This document shows, in pieces, positions 5,119 through 13,477 of a stretch of 14,393 nucleotides of DNA; positions within the stretch are counted from its first letter, which is position 1, and every line of letters begins with the position of its first letter. Position numbers and translations under genes: made by a program. The DNA comes from CAZAFL01 sp964484465. Its GTDB lineage: Bacteria; Bacteroidota; Ignavibacteria; UBA10030; SZUA-254. Location of the stretch: the NCBI GenBank assembly GCA_964484465.1, contig CAZAFL010000045.1, positions 1 to 14,393 on the forward strand, given 5' to 3'. Below the pieces are notes generated by a model. That model had not been told where the DNA came from. It was given only the letters and a program-made list of their open reading frames with translations, and did not search any database.

Positions 5119-8100
5119 TTAAATTCCTAGACTTAATATGTCCCCACTTGCCTGTGACTCAGATTGATCCACATACTCAAACCCATAATCCACTTTCTCA
5201 TACTCCCCCCGACTCATCTGTTTTTCAAACTCCCTATCGACCACCAGCACTTCACCGTAACTCAATTGGTAGAGTTTGTAAACCATCAGGTCTATTTTAT
5301 TTTCTGCTGCAGAGGCACTCTTTCCTTTTTCTTTTCGTTCAATAATCTCTTCAACCAATTTGTCAAACCAACTTTGTTGACTTTTTGAAATTCGCTTGAT
5401 TGGAATAGAATGCAACTCATAAATTCCGATTGTGGGCATTTTGTACTTGTTGCAATACCAAAAGTTAATCAATTTTGAGTTTAGAACTCCACACAAATAT
5501 TTATGAGATGTTACTTTGTCCCATGATTCATATCTTGAAACATTTACAGTATCTAAAAAATAATTCTTTTCTGAATCGTAAGCTACCAGCAATTGCAAAG
5601 TGCTATTAACCCTTTGCGTAACGATTTTTTCGGGAACCTCAAAAAACTCCCTTGAGTATGAAACAGAACCAACTTTCTCTTTCATTAAATCGGGACGATA
5701 CCACACAAATTCTTTTTGCCAATTGAGTTGATATGCTTTGATGTTTTTACCTCTGAATACTTTTTTACAATCAGTATTAAGTTTTTGTTGCTTCACAAAT
5801 CTGGCATCATCACTGGTTTTTATCCCTCGTGAAAACTGCAATACATTTATCAATCGCGTTGAATTGTGCTCAATTGTTTTATAAACACTTTTTTGGTTTC
5901 TATTTGAAGTAGTGTCAACCACTAAGTTGCTATCAGTTAGAATTTCGTTAATGTCAACGCTACTTTCATTACGGAAATGTGAATTCAATATTTGAATGGA
6001 ATAGTCTTTATCAGTTTTTCTAATCAAATGAATTATAAGAGGCTTGACTATAGCTTGAAATACTCCCATCTCTAAATTGACAATTGTCTTGACCTTGTTT
6101 TGAGTAAACAGTATTTCTCTGAATTTTGAAAAACTGTCGGTCGCTTTCCAAGTATGAGGAATAATAAAAATCAAGTTGCCATCTAATTTCAATTTATGGG
6201 TAGATGCTTCAAGGAAGAATGCATACAGATCTGTTTTATTTTTTGAACAATAAAACAGCGACTTTAATTTCTCTCTGTAATCATCAGGTTTGAGATTCGA
6301 TATGTTTATGTATGGTGGATTCCCAATTATGATGTCAAAGCCGACCCCACCGGTTGCAACGGCAGGATTCATGATTTCAGCAAATTCCAACTTCCAGTCA
6401 AAAAACCTCAATGGATTGTTTGCTTTGTTTTTCAGCACTTGCAGTTTCCTAATGATTTGTTCAAAACCTACAATTTTAAGTTTGATTTCTGCCTCTTTTT
6501 TTATTTCATTTTTTGACTTTTTATAGAAGTCAAGCTTGCCTGTTTCTGTTGCTTCGGTCTTGTATTTGAATTTGTCAAAAGTGAGCTGGTTAATAAGCAA
6601 ATCAATTTTATGAGTTCGTATCTTCTCGGCAAACGTTTTTTTCCTTTCTGGATTGTCTTCGTCGAAAAAGTTTTTCTGGTCTGCAACAATCTCATCTAGA
6701 CCGTCACTGATTTTCTGCACATATGGTTTTGCCTCGTCAACTGCATTACGCAAGTCCCATTCAATGTCAATCACTTCGCCTTCAAACTTTGGCACCAGCG
6801 AATCACCAGCCACGATTTTGTAATCGAGATTCGGCAGTGGTCTCGGCTTATCTTCGTCTACAATCAGCGAAAGCCAAAAGCGCAGCCGTGCAATATCCAC
6901 TGCCCCTTGCTCAATATCCACTCCGTAAATGGAATTCTGAATAATGTTCTGCTTCACGGCTGCGGCATCCATTCCTGTTTCGCCGTTCAGCACCTGCTTG
7001 GCGTTAAAAATTTCATGAAGCAATCCCATCGGGAATGCGCCTGAGCCAATGGCAGGGTCACAGATCTTAATTTTGTCAAGATGCGTGTTGATTTCTCTTG
7101 TATTCTTTCTTATTTCATCGGTAACTTGTTTGTGCTTGATGAACTCTTCCACATCTACACGGGTGATGCCTGTGTTCTTCCCCCTGAGTTCTTGCGTGAG
7201 TACCAATTGTCGTTTCTTCCCGTCGTTGCCGAACATTTGCATTTGATTTTTTCCGAGTTGCTGAAATGTTGTGATGTCGGCAATGGAAAGTTTGGTTGAG
7301 AGGTATTCAATCAAGCTTTCCTGACACATGTAATGCACAATCTCCTTAGGCGTGTAGTATGCGCCCTTGTCTTTGTTATCTTCCAGCAGGTTTTCAAAAA
7401 TGTGCCCGAGCATTTCAGGGTCAACGGCTACTGTGTGATCATCAGGGCTATCTTCATAAATGGTGAAGTTGAACTGGTTAAAGAAGTCGAACAACTCCTC
7501 AAACAACCGGGCAGGAAATACCAGGATCCCTTTCGGGTCGTCGTCTTCAAATAGTCCGCCATTAAGAAATGGGACTTTAACAACATTGCCGCCGGGAAGC
7601 TCGAAATCGCCGTGCGCACGCCCGGGATTATTGAGCGAATCATAAAACAATTTGCGTAGCCAAAGTGAATAAAACGATTCTTTCTTGCCCGATGCTATGA
7701 ACAGATTTTGAATAAAATTATGATCGCCATCCTGCCATTGTTCGCTGGAAGCGCCCAGCCATCCTTTCTTCTGCACAAAGTAGAGAAACACAATTCTTCC
7801 CAAGAGTTTTTTCGCAAAGTCACGGATTGCTTTTTCATCGCCATTGAATACCGATGCTTTCGTTTCACGCTTGCTGAGGTGCTTGACAAATTCGAGGTAA
7901 TGATTCTTATAATCATCGAAGAATGTTTTCGATAGCTTTTCAACTGAGAAGGCATCCTCAAATGAGCCAACCGTAAACTCTGACTGCGTTGAGAGCTTAT
8001 GGAACCGCTCTCCAGCAGTTTTACAGCTCTCATTCGGGCCAAGGATGTATGTGTATCGTTTCGGGTTTGTTTCAACGCGCCTTACTTCCTGTTGCTCAAG

Positions 8101-8481
8101 AATTTGGTCTTTAGCAATAAAGGAAAAACGCCAGCTATGGTCCGCCTTGCCTGGATGGTAGAAGTTAACAAGCACGGCATTGTTTCCATAAATAAGTTTT
8201 TTCACAACCGCACCTATACTCACCTTATTGCGTTCCACATCAACACTTTCTGCAAGTGCAACTTCGTACAGCTCGACTTGTCGATGATCAGCGAGTTTGA
8301 TTTCGCCATACTTCGAGATTGCATTTGCAACACGTTCCTCAGATGGATTGAGTGGCATTGGAACAGAGGTGGCATAGATTACCAGACGTTCTCCGAAAAC
8401 CGGCCGAAGCACATGCTGACTGAAATATGGAAGACTGTACGGCTGTGCTAGTGCTTGCTGAATGGATTTGTCAGTTGCCAT
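5119..8481 (-). CDS. Eco57I-like N6-adenine DNA methyltransferase with C-terminal target-recognition region
   Basis: A 1120-aa DNA modification enzyme that should transfer a methyl group from S-adenosylmethionine to N6 of adenine. Residues 222-243 (DFAKKLLGRIVFLYF) carry the segment typical of large Eco57I/PglX-like methylases. YYTP (375-378) precedes motif I DPAIGSGAF (475-483). YGVDIEQGAVDIARLRFWLS (519-538) follows, and the catalytic motif IV is NPPY (721-724). A charged helical insert lies at 590-690. The last ~250 residues, with YLCGVLNSKLINFWY, are like target-recognition domains of Type IIG and Type I specificity proteins. No clear PD-(D/E)XK site is seen at the N-terminus, so cleavage is probably supplied by the neighbouring helicase/PLD protein, whose stop is only three bases upstream. 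DNA coding for residues ~590 to the end is much more AT-rich than the first half. There is no Shine-Dalgarno before the ATG at 8481. Confidence 0.9.
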   Translation of the reverse strand: MATDKSIQQALAQPYSLPYFSQHVLRPVFGERLVIYATSVPMPLNPSEERVANAISKYGEIKLADHRQVELYEVALAESVDVERNKVSIGAVVKKLIYGNNAVLVNFYHPGKADHSWRFSFIAKDQILEQQEVRRVETNPKRYTYILGPNESCKTAGERFHKLSTQSEFTVGSFEDAFSVEKLSKTFFDDYKNHYLEFVKHLSKRETKASVFNGDEKAIRDFAKKLLGRIVFLYFVQKKGWLGASSEQWQDGDHNFIQNLFIASGKKESFYSLWLRKLFYDSLNNPGRAHGDFELPGGNVVKVPFLNGGLFEDDDPKGILVFPARLFEELFDFFNQFNFTIYEDSPDDHTVAVDPEMLGHIFENLLEDNKDKGAYYTPKEIVHYMCQESLIEYLSTKLSIADITTFQQLGKNQMQMFGNDGKKRQLVLTQELRGKNTGITRVDVEEFIKHKQVTDEIRKNTREINTHLDKIKICDPAIGSGAFPMGLLHEIFNAKQVLNGETGMDAAAVKQNIIQNSIYGVDIEQGAVDIARLRFWLSLIVDEDKPRPLPNLDYKIVAGDSLVPKFEGEVIDIEWDLRNAVDEAKPYVQKISDGLDEIVADQKNFFDEDNPERKKTFAEKIRTHKIDLLINQLTFDKFKYKTEATETGKLDFYKKSKNEIKKEAEIKLKIVGFEQIIRKLQVLKNKANNPLRFFDWKLEFAEIMNPAVATGGVGFDIIIGNPPYINISNLKPDDYREKLKSLFYCSKNKTDLYAFFLEASTHKLKLDGNLIFIIPHTWKATDSFSKFREILFTQNKVKTIVNLEMGVFQAIVKPLIIHLIRKTDKDYSIQILNSHFRNESSVDINEILTDSNLVVDTTSNRNQKSVYKTIEHNSTRLINVLQFSRGIKTSDDARFVKQQKLNTDCKKVFRGKNIKAYQLNWQKEFVWYRPDLMKEKVGSVSYSREFFEVPEKIVTQRVNSTLQLLVAYDSEKNYFLDTVNVSRYESWDKVTSHKYLCGVLNSKLINFWYCNKYKMPTIGIYELHSIPIKRISKSQQSWFDKLVEEIIERKEKGKSASAAENKIDLMVYKLYQLSYGEVLVVDREFEKQMSRGEYEKVDYGFEYVDQSESQASGDILSLGI

Positions 8482-8484
8482 ATG

Positions 8485-11400
8485 TCATTCAGAAAAACTT
8501 TCGGAAAGAATTATGTAAGGCTTGTGAATAATCCTGTATGGAGGTTCTTTCTCTGATTCGATGCGAATCTTATACGGATCGAGAACTTCGAGAAATAATT
8601 TATCGAGAAACTGCTCAACATTCCTTGGCGTGTTCGATTTAAAGAAATCATTGATGTCTTTGGCAAGGCCTCGAATACCCCCGGCTTTGATAAGTTCAAT
8701 TGCCTGAGCGAGAACGGCTTTTTTCTGGGCTGTTGGCGCTGAACCTATCACCATCTGTATATTAGATATAGCTCGGTTCTCGGCAGGGTTAAGCGATCTC
8801 CGAGTGATGGTTTCAACCGCTTGCACCTGGACGTCCTCCTTAAAATGCTGGAGCGCTTGCTGTACATGAGCATGATGGTTGCGATGCAAAGGTACCGGCT
8901 GCTCTTCATAGCCGCTGTTAAAAATTCGTACTGCTTCGATGAACGATAATTCATCTAGAGCATTCTCTTTACTTACATAATAGAAAACCCCAGGATGGTT
9001 CTTGCTTTTCAGATAGACTATGGTGGAACCGGGAATCGGGTAAACATCCTGCACAACGCTAGATTTGTTTCTGCCTGCACGGATACGTAACGGCAGGTTT
9101 TCAATTTCCCTGTATTTTTTCGGATTTGCTTTTCTAAACTCGCGCAGTTCAACGAGGTATTTTTGAATTTCGCTTTCTTCCTCCACGATTTTGTTTCCAT
9201 ACAGTGCACCTTCCCCGACTTCTTCAATCAGAGAGTAAATCTGATTATCTTCGCCAAAAGCAGTATGAAATGCCTGCAATTTCTTTATAGCAGTATCTGA
9301 AAGGTGAATCTGATTGTCTCCGTGATCGGTGGGGTAGAAGTTATACACATAAATGTATTTTGCCTCAGTTCCAATACGATTTACACGCCCTATCCGCTGC
9401 ATCAGTTTCGTTGAATTCCAGGGCACGTCATAATTCAAAATGACATTTGAACGATGGAGATTTATTCCTTCAGCAAGAACTTCAGTAGTGATGATAATAT
9501 CGTAGTCATTTTTGTGTTCCTTCTCATAATTTGCGTCAAAGTTTTCAGCGATTGTGTTTTGCATCGTTTTACGGTTTGAGGCGTCAATACATAGAATCTT
9601 ATTCAACCGTTTCGCTTCAAGATTTCGTTGAATATACTCTGCTGTTTCTTTGGACTCAGTAAAGACAACGAGTTTTCCTGTAGTGTTCTTTTTCAGGTCG
9701 AGAAATGTAGATTTTAACTGCTTGAGGAATTCATCCATTTTGGGATCTGCGTCTCCAATTTTTTCCCATCGTTTAACCAAATCATCGATGAATTTTTTAT
9801 CATTCTTAAGTTTCTGCAGAAAATCGTTTGTAAAATCTTTCTTTTTGAACATTCGATTGTTGCCACCTTTTTCAGTCATCCGCATTTCCAATTCTTCCAT
9901 AGAATGTTCTTCAATGAAAGCATTAGTATCAAAATCCGGGGCAATCGGAATCTTATCAGCTTCAAACCAGTCAACCATATTATCGGTGGCTTTTTTAAAC
10001 CTTTTCAACGATTGGCGGAACGCAAAGAAACTGCTCTCTAAACGCTTTACCATAAACGTTTTCATAATTCCAGCCAACCTGCCTGCGATCGAAGTTACAT
10101 CTCCATATTCCTTCCTGTCTTTTTCGTTCGCCAAAAACTCAATTGCACGATAACGGAAATATTCGATACCGTCGGTTTCCGTTCCCTGATCGTCGAGCCT
10201 CGTGAGATATGTGATAGTATCATAAAACAACTCGCTCAGTTCGTCGTCGAATTCATAACGAACTTCGATGGGAGGCTTTACTTTTGGAAATGCTATTTTC
10301 TGTTGTTTAAGATCATCCAGGTATTCTTGATTGTTTTCGATATCCTTACGGGTTCTTCTAATTACTAATGGTTCAACAACACCATCCCGAATCCTCTCAA
10401 AAATCCTTTTAACTTTCCTAACGTCAATTTGTTCTTCGCGACTTAATCGTTTGTATTCATCTTTTAATGGCTTGAAGAATTGTTGTAGATTCTTTATATC
10501 AAGCGTGGAGTTCCGAGGGTCTTGGAAGAGATAGACCTGGTTTTCAATATCTTCAGGGGTGTTGTTCAATGGGGTAGCCGAAACGAGTATGATTTTTTTC
10601 TTATCATCTCCAGTTTCAGAAGGCGTGCTTCGTCGAGTCTTACAAATTTTTTGAAGTAATTCAAATCGTTCAGTATAATCATTGCGAAACTTATGTGATT
10701 CATCAACAATGACAAGATCATACTGATCTGAGGACGGATACTCATAATGATATTGTTCAGGATCGAGTATCTTATGCAGGCTTCCATTTGTAACGAACTT
10801 AACATGGTTATCAATCTGAAAGTCATTTGCAGTCTTTTTCCAGCTTGATTCTAAAGCTGGCGGATAAACAACAAGAATTTTAGTATGCGTACCATTTTCA
10901 TAAATAAATTTCTTCGCAACGAGCAATGCAATAATTGTCTTACCAAGTCCTACAACGTCCGCTAAGATGAAGCCGTTATGTTTCATCATCATAGCGTACC
11001 CCTGATTTGCAGCATCACTTTGATACTTCAGTTTCTTGAATTTATCGGGGAGTAATAAATCGATATTGTACGGATCGTAATCCACTCTCTTACCAAAATA
11101 TTCCATTAACATTCTGATATATATTTGATGCGGAGTAAATGCATCCGAGAGGTATGACTTGTTTCGAAGTTGTTCTACTTCCGCTTTTAAGATTGGGTGT
11201 GATTCGATCCAAAGTTTCTCGAATTCATCCGTTGCAAATTTGACGTCATCATAGTCTCGAAGGCTTACGTTAAATTCATAATTAGCATTGGGATTTGTTC
11301 CCAAACCTGCATCGGTAAGATTTGAAGAGCCGGTGATAACTTCACACGGTGAGTGTTCGTTAAATTCGGCGGGACGGAATATATAAACTTTAGCGTGAAT

Positions 11401-11793
11401 GGTTTTGTCGGGATGAGCGCGTAATTCGATCTTGTTTGATATGAGATCATCGATAAATTGAATAATCCCGTTCTCAATTGTTTGATCGTACTCTGCCTCC
11501 TGAATATTTTCAAGGGTTTCTTGTATAAATTGATCTTTGGTTTTGTTTTGATGCGACAAGTACAACTGACCCTTGGAATTGTACTCCTGGGTCAAGCGAT
11601 CAACATCTATTCCGACAAGAATTCTGATTTTCTCAATTTTGTCCAGAAATGGTCTGACTTTGAAGTATCCTGATGCGCGGAAATACCCCACGAGCGCATC
11701 AAAGAATCTTATGCTCTGAACATGAGTGAACACGCCTTCGAACTTTCTCAGCAGGCTATTGCCATCTTGATTGGTGAATATCCGCGTCGACAT
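8485..11793 (-). CDS. PLD-nuclease/SNF2-type helicase fusion
   Basis: A 1102-aa soluble protein joining a phospholipase-D-like nuclease domain to a superfamily 2 DNA translocase. PLD part: HAKVYIF (133-139, H133 and K135) and GSSNLT (155-160). The Asp usually found five residues after the Lys is Arg here, a change I believe is common in helicase-linked PLD domains. A single HxK site implies dimerisation for activity. Helicase motifs in order: ADVVGLGKT (278-286, Walker A), VDESH (363-367, motif II), SATPLNN (405-411, motif III), TTEVLAEGINL (769-779, motif V) and QRIGRVNRIG (799-808, motif VI with arginine fingers). A long insert lies between the two RecA-like lobes (~500-700). The last ~190 residues are unassigned. 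It is the first gene of the cluster and likely supplies ATP-driven movement plus cleavage for a restriction-type system with the adjacent methylase. Confidence 0.9.
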   Translation of the reverse strand: MSTRIFTNQDGNSLLRKFEGVFTHVQSIRFFDALVGYFRASGYFKVRPFLDKIEKIRILVGIDVDRLTQEYNSKGQLYLSHQNKTKDQFIQETLENIQEAEYDQTIENGIIQFIDDLISNKIELRAHPDKTIHAKVYIFRPAEFNEHSPCEVITGSSNLTDAGLGTNPNANYEFNVSLRDYDDVKFATDEFEKLWIESHPILKAEVEQLRNKSYLSDAFTPHQIYIRMLMEYFGKRVDYDPYNIDLLLPDKFKKLKYQSDAANQGYAMMMKHNGFILADVVGLGKTIIALLVAKKFIYENGTHTKILVVYPPALESSWKKTANDFQIDNHVKFVTNGSLHKILDPEQYHYEYPSSDQYDLVIVDESHKFRNDYTERFELLQKICKTRRSTPSETGDDKKKIILVSATPLNNTPEDIENQVYLFQDPRNSTLDIKNLQQFFKPLKDEYKRLSREEQIDVRKVKRIFERIRDGVVEPLVIRRTRKDIENNQEYLDDLKQQKIAFPKVKPPIEVRYEFDDELSELFYDTITYLTRLDDQGTETDGIEYFRYRAIEFLANEKDRKEYGDVTSIAGRLAGIMKTFMVKRLESSFFAFRQSLKRFKKATDNMVDWFEADKIPIAPDFDTNAFIEEHSMEELEMRMTEKGGNNRMFKKKDFTNDFLQKLKNDKKFIDDLVKRWEKIGDADPKMDEFLKQLKSTFLDLKKNTTGKLVVFTESKETAEYIQRNLEAKRLNKILCIDASNRKTMQNTIAENFDANYEKEHKNDYDIIITTEVLAEGINLHRSNVILNYDVPWNSTKLMQRIGRVNRIGTEAKYIYVYNFYPTDHGDNQIHLSDTAIKKLQAFHTAFGEDNQIYSLIEEVGEGALYGNKIVEEESEIQKYLVELREFRKANPKKYREIENLPLRIRAGRNKSSVVQDVYPIPGSTIVYLKSKNHPGVFYYVSKENALDELSFIEAVRIFNSGYEEQPVPLHRNHHAHVQQALQHFKEDVQVQAVETITRRSLNPAENRAISNIQMVIGSAPTAQKKAVLAQAIELIKAGGIRGLAKDINDFFKSNTPRNVEQFLDKLFLEVLDPYKIRIESEKEPPYRIIHKPYIILSESFSE

Positions 11794-11835
11794 AATCTAT
11801 AATCGTAAGCAAGTTAGTGTATTTCTCTTCGGCGT

Positions 11836-11869
11836 GAGCCGTCCAACTGTGTGTATTGAGTCGTCCAGC
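11836..11869. promoter_or_regulatory. Operator-like direct repeat between divergent genes
   Basis: GAGCCGTCCAAC (11836-11847) and GAGTCGTCCAGC (11858-11869) match at 10 of 12 positions. Their starts are 22 bases apart, about two helical turns, as expected for two protein subunits binding one face of DNA. They lie in the 168-base region shared by the helicase gene and the receiver-domain gene, so a regulator bound here could control both. Which protein binds is unknown. Confidence 0.35.
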
Positions 11870-11926
11870 CAAGAAATTACAAAAATCCGAGCCTATCAGC
11901 AAGCCCAGATAATTGTGACAAACCAG

Positions 11927-11954
11927 TTGATTCCTGACGTGATTCTTTTATATT
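11927..11954 (+). promoter_or_regulatory. Possible sigma70-like promoter for the receiver-domain gene
   Basis: TTGATT (11927-11932) and TATATT (11949-11954) are separated by 16 bases and lie just before the ATG at 11962. Transcription would then start almost at the start codon, giving a leaderless or nearly leaderless mRNA, which fits the lack of a Shine-Dalgarno sequence. The assignment rests on consensus by eye. A Bacteroidota-type promoter elsewhere in the gap is possible. Confidence 0.3.
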
Positions 11955-11961
11955 TACGGCC

Positions 11962-13176
11962 ATGCAATCCAAGGCCAAAAAAATCCTTGTTCTTGACGAT
12001 GACGAGACATTGCGAACGGTGCTAAGCGACCAAATCAACAAAGAAGGTTACGAAGCATGCGCAATTGACCTAAAACATAATGCCTATGATTGGGTAATCC
12101 GTAACAGGCCTGACCTGATCATATCTGACATAAAAGCACCTATCATGCATGGATTTCAATTTCTTCGTTGGCTAAAATTAAACCCCTTTACACGCGATGT
12201 ACCATTTATTTACTTGAGCGCGTACGCAGATGTAAAAAATATTGTTAAAGCAAAAAGCATGGGGGCATCTGACTTCATATCAAAGCCCTACGATATGGAT
12301 GAACTCTTAGTCACAATTAAACGTGTGCTTGAGCAAGAATGGTCGGATCACATCTATCCCTCACAACTCAGCTTGCAGCAATCAGCAGAACAAGGCCTCC
12401 TTAAATTCCAAACGTGGGGTGATCTCAAGGCCCTATTCGAAAAATCGTTGATGGGAGCTCCTGAACGGGCGGCAAAGCTCCACGAAGGTCGAGCATGGAA
12501 TATGTATTATGGGTTAGATCATCCAAGGGGAATTATCGGCTTGTTGTTTGTACGTCCGCTAGACGTTGATTCTCTGACTTGGAGCGACATCGTGTCTGCG
12601 CGAGAATACTTTTCTGAGCATGGGCTTGACAGATCCATAATCATGGGCTTCTTTCAAATTGATTCGTCACTTCGTTCTTTTGCCAGTTTATTGGGTGTCC
12701 AGCTTGTTGGCGACAATGTGACCAATCAATTTCTTGGCACGATCCTGCTCAGAAGAGAATCCGCCGCCAAACAGTCGCTGCTCAAACAAATTGGTATTAC
12801 AAACAATGCATTTGAGGATTCAAAACATTTTTTGAAATTCGCTTCTTCAGTCTTCAGTGAAATAAGCCTTTTCATTGGAAAACGTTTTACGGCGACAGTC
12901 CCCAAAGAAAAGAATTTCACACAAACTGAACTTATCACCGCACGATTGGAAAGTATTAAATCTCAAGGGTTTTTCTTCACCCACACCAGAACAAATTCGA
13001 CAATTATTGTTTACCGTGAAACTGTTTGGCTCACTCTATGCACACTCTGGATGAATAAAAGTGTGAGCAGGATGGATCTGGGTTCTGACCAAGTCGCAGC
13101 TGGATTGTTATTCATGCTGCTTTTACACTTACCCTCCTTGGATGCGTCTGGAAAAGAGATAATGCTACGTTCCTGA
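11962..13176 (+). CDS. Response-regulator receiver domain fused to an uncharacterised C-terminal region
   Basis: A 404-aa protein. Residues 6-123 are a CheY-like receiver with the full phosphorylation site: acidic D12-D14, phospho-acceptor D56 (IISDIKAP), S86 in IYLSAY and K108 in SKPYDMDEL. There is no standard DNA-binding output domain. Residues ~153-260 run through WDL-like helices, then GIIGLLFVRPLD, a helix, RSIIMGFFQID, and a helix ending in GVQLVGDN. This order resembles the core of Mrr-type nuclease domains, but the expected catalytic E-x-K is not intact, so any such domain is probably a binding or scaffold version. Residues 280-404 are unassigned. No histidine kinase lies next to it. 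It is divergent from the defence cluster and may sense or control it. The Mrr resemblance is my inference and weak. Confidence 0.85.
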   Translation: MQSKAKKILVLDDDETLRTVLSDQINKEGYEACAIDLKHNAYDWVIRNRPDLIISDIKAPIMHGFQFLRWLKLNPFTRDVPFIYLSAYADVKNIVKAKSMGASDFISKPYDMDELLVTIKRVLEQEWSDHIYPSQLSLQQSAEQGLLKFQTWGDLKALFEKSLMGAPERAAKLHEGRAWNMYYGLDHPRGIIGLLFVRPLDVDSLTWSDIVSAREYFSEHGLDRSIIMGFFQIDSSLRSFASLLGVQLVGDNVTNQFLGTILLRRESAAKQSLLKQIGITNNAFEDSKHFLKFASSVFSEISLFIGKRFTATVPKEKNFTQTELITARLESIKSQGFFFTHTRTNSTIIVYRETVWLTLCTLWMNKSVSRMDLGSDQVAAGLLFMLLLHLPSLDASGKEIMLRS

Positions 13177-13477
13177 TCTTTCTTTTACATCGAGTTTAGA
13201 TACCATTTCGTTTTTGCCCTTTTCAAACACTGCTGTATTAGTCCGCAATGACGTTTTTTGGATTACGTCCTTTTAGGATTTATGGTATAAGAAAGCGGCA
13301 ACGATGCTGTCATTTCACAAACCACTAATTGAGAGGACATGCCTTATGCACCATAGTGTTTGAAGGTTTATCGGTGATGCACAAAAAATGCTGCGGAATA
13401 GACTGTCAAGGCTTAGCAAGCCCGGGAAGGAAGGAGTTCAAATAGAGCTTCAGCCTAGCTCTGATCAATCCGGCTCA
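13177..13477. other. 300-base gap without a recognised gene
   Basis: Between two genes that converge here there is no open frame of note, no tRNA-like fold and no stem with a T-run that I can find. The base composition is mixed, and TATGGTATAAG near 13282 could be a promoter element by chance. I see nothing more in it. Confidence 0.5.

Noticed and set aside
7999..8451. Plus-strand 150-codon frame inside the methylase gene
   Set aside because: It is antisense to the well-supported methylase N-terminus and shows no recognisable motif.
9650..10153. Plus-strand 167-codon hydrophobic, Ser/Phe-rich frame inside the helicase gene
   Set aside because: Lys/Glu-rich helices read on the opposite strand give Ser/Phe-rich frames, so this is a shadow of the helicase insert region.
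5119..11793. DISARM or BREX assignment
   Set aside because: A helicase plus an adenine methylase is shared with those systems, but no DrmA/DrmB-like, PglZ or BrxC-like gene lies in the window, so neither name is justified.
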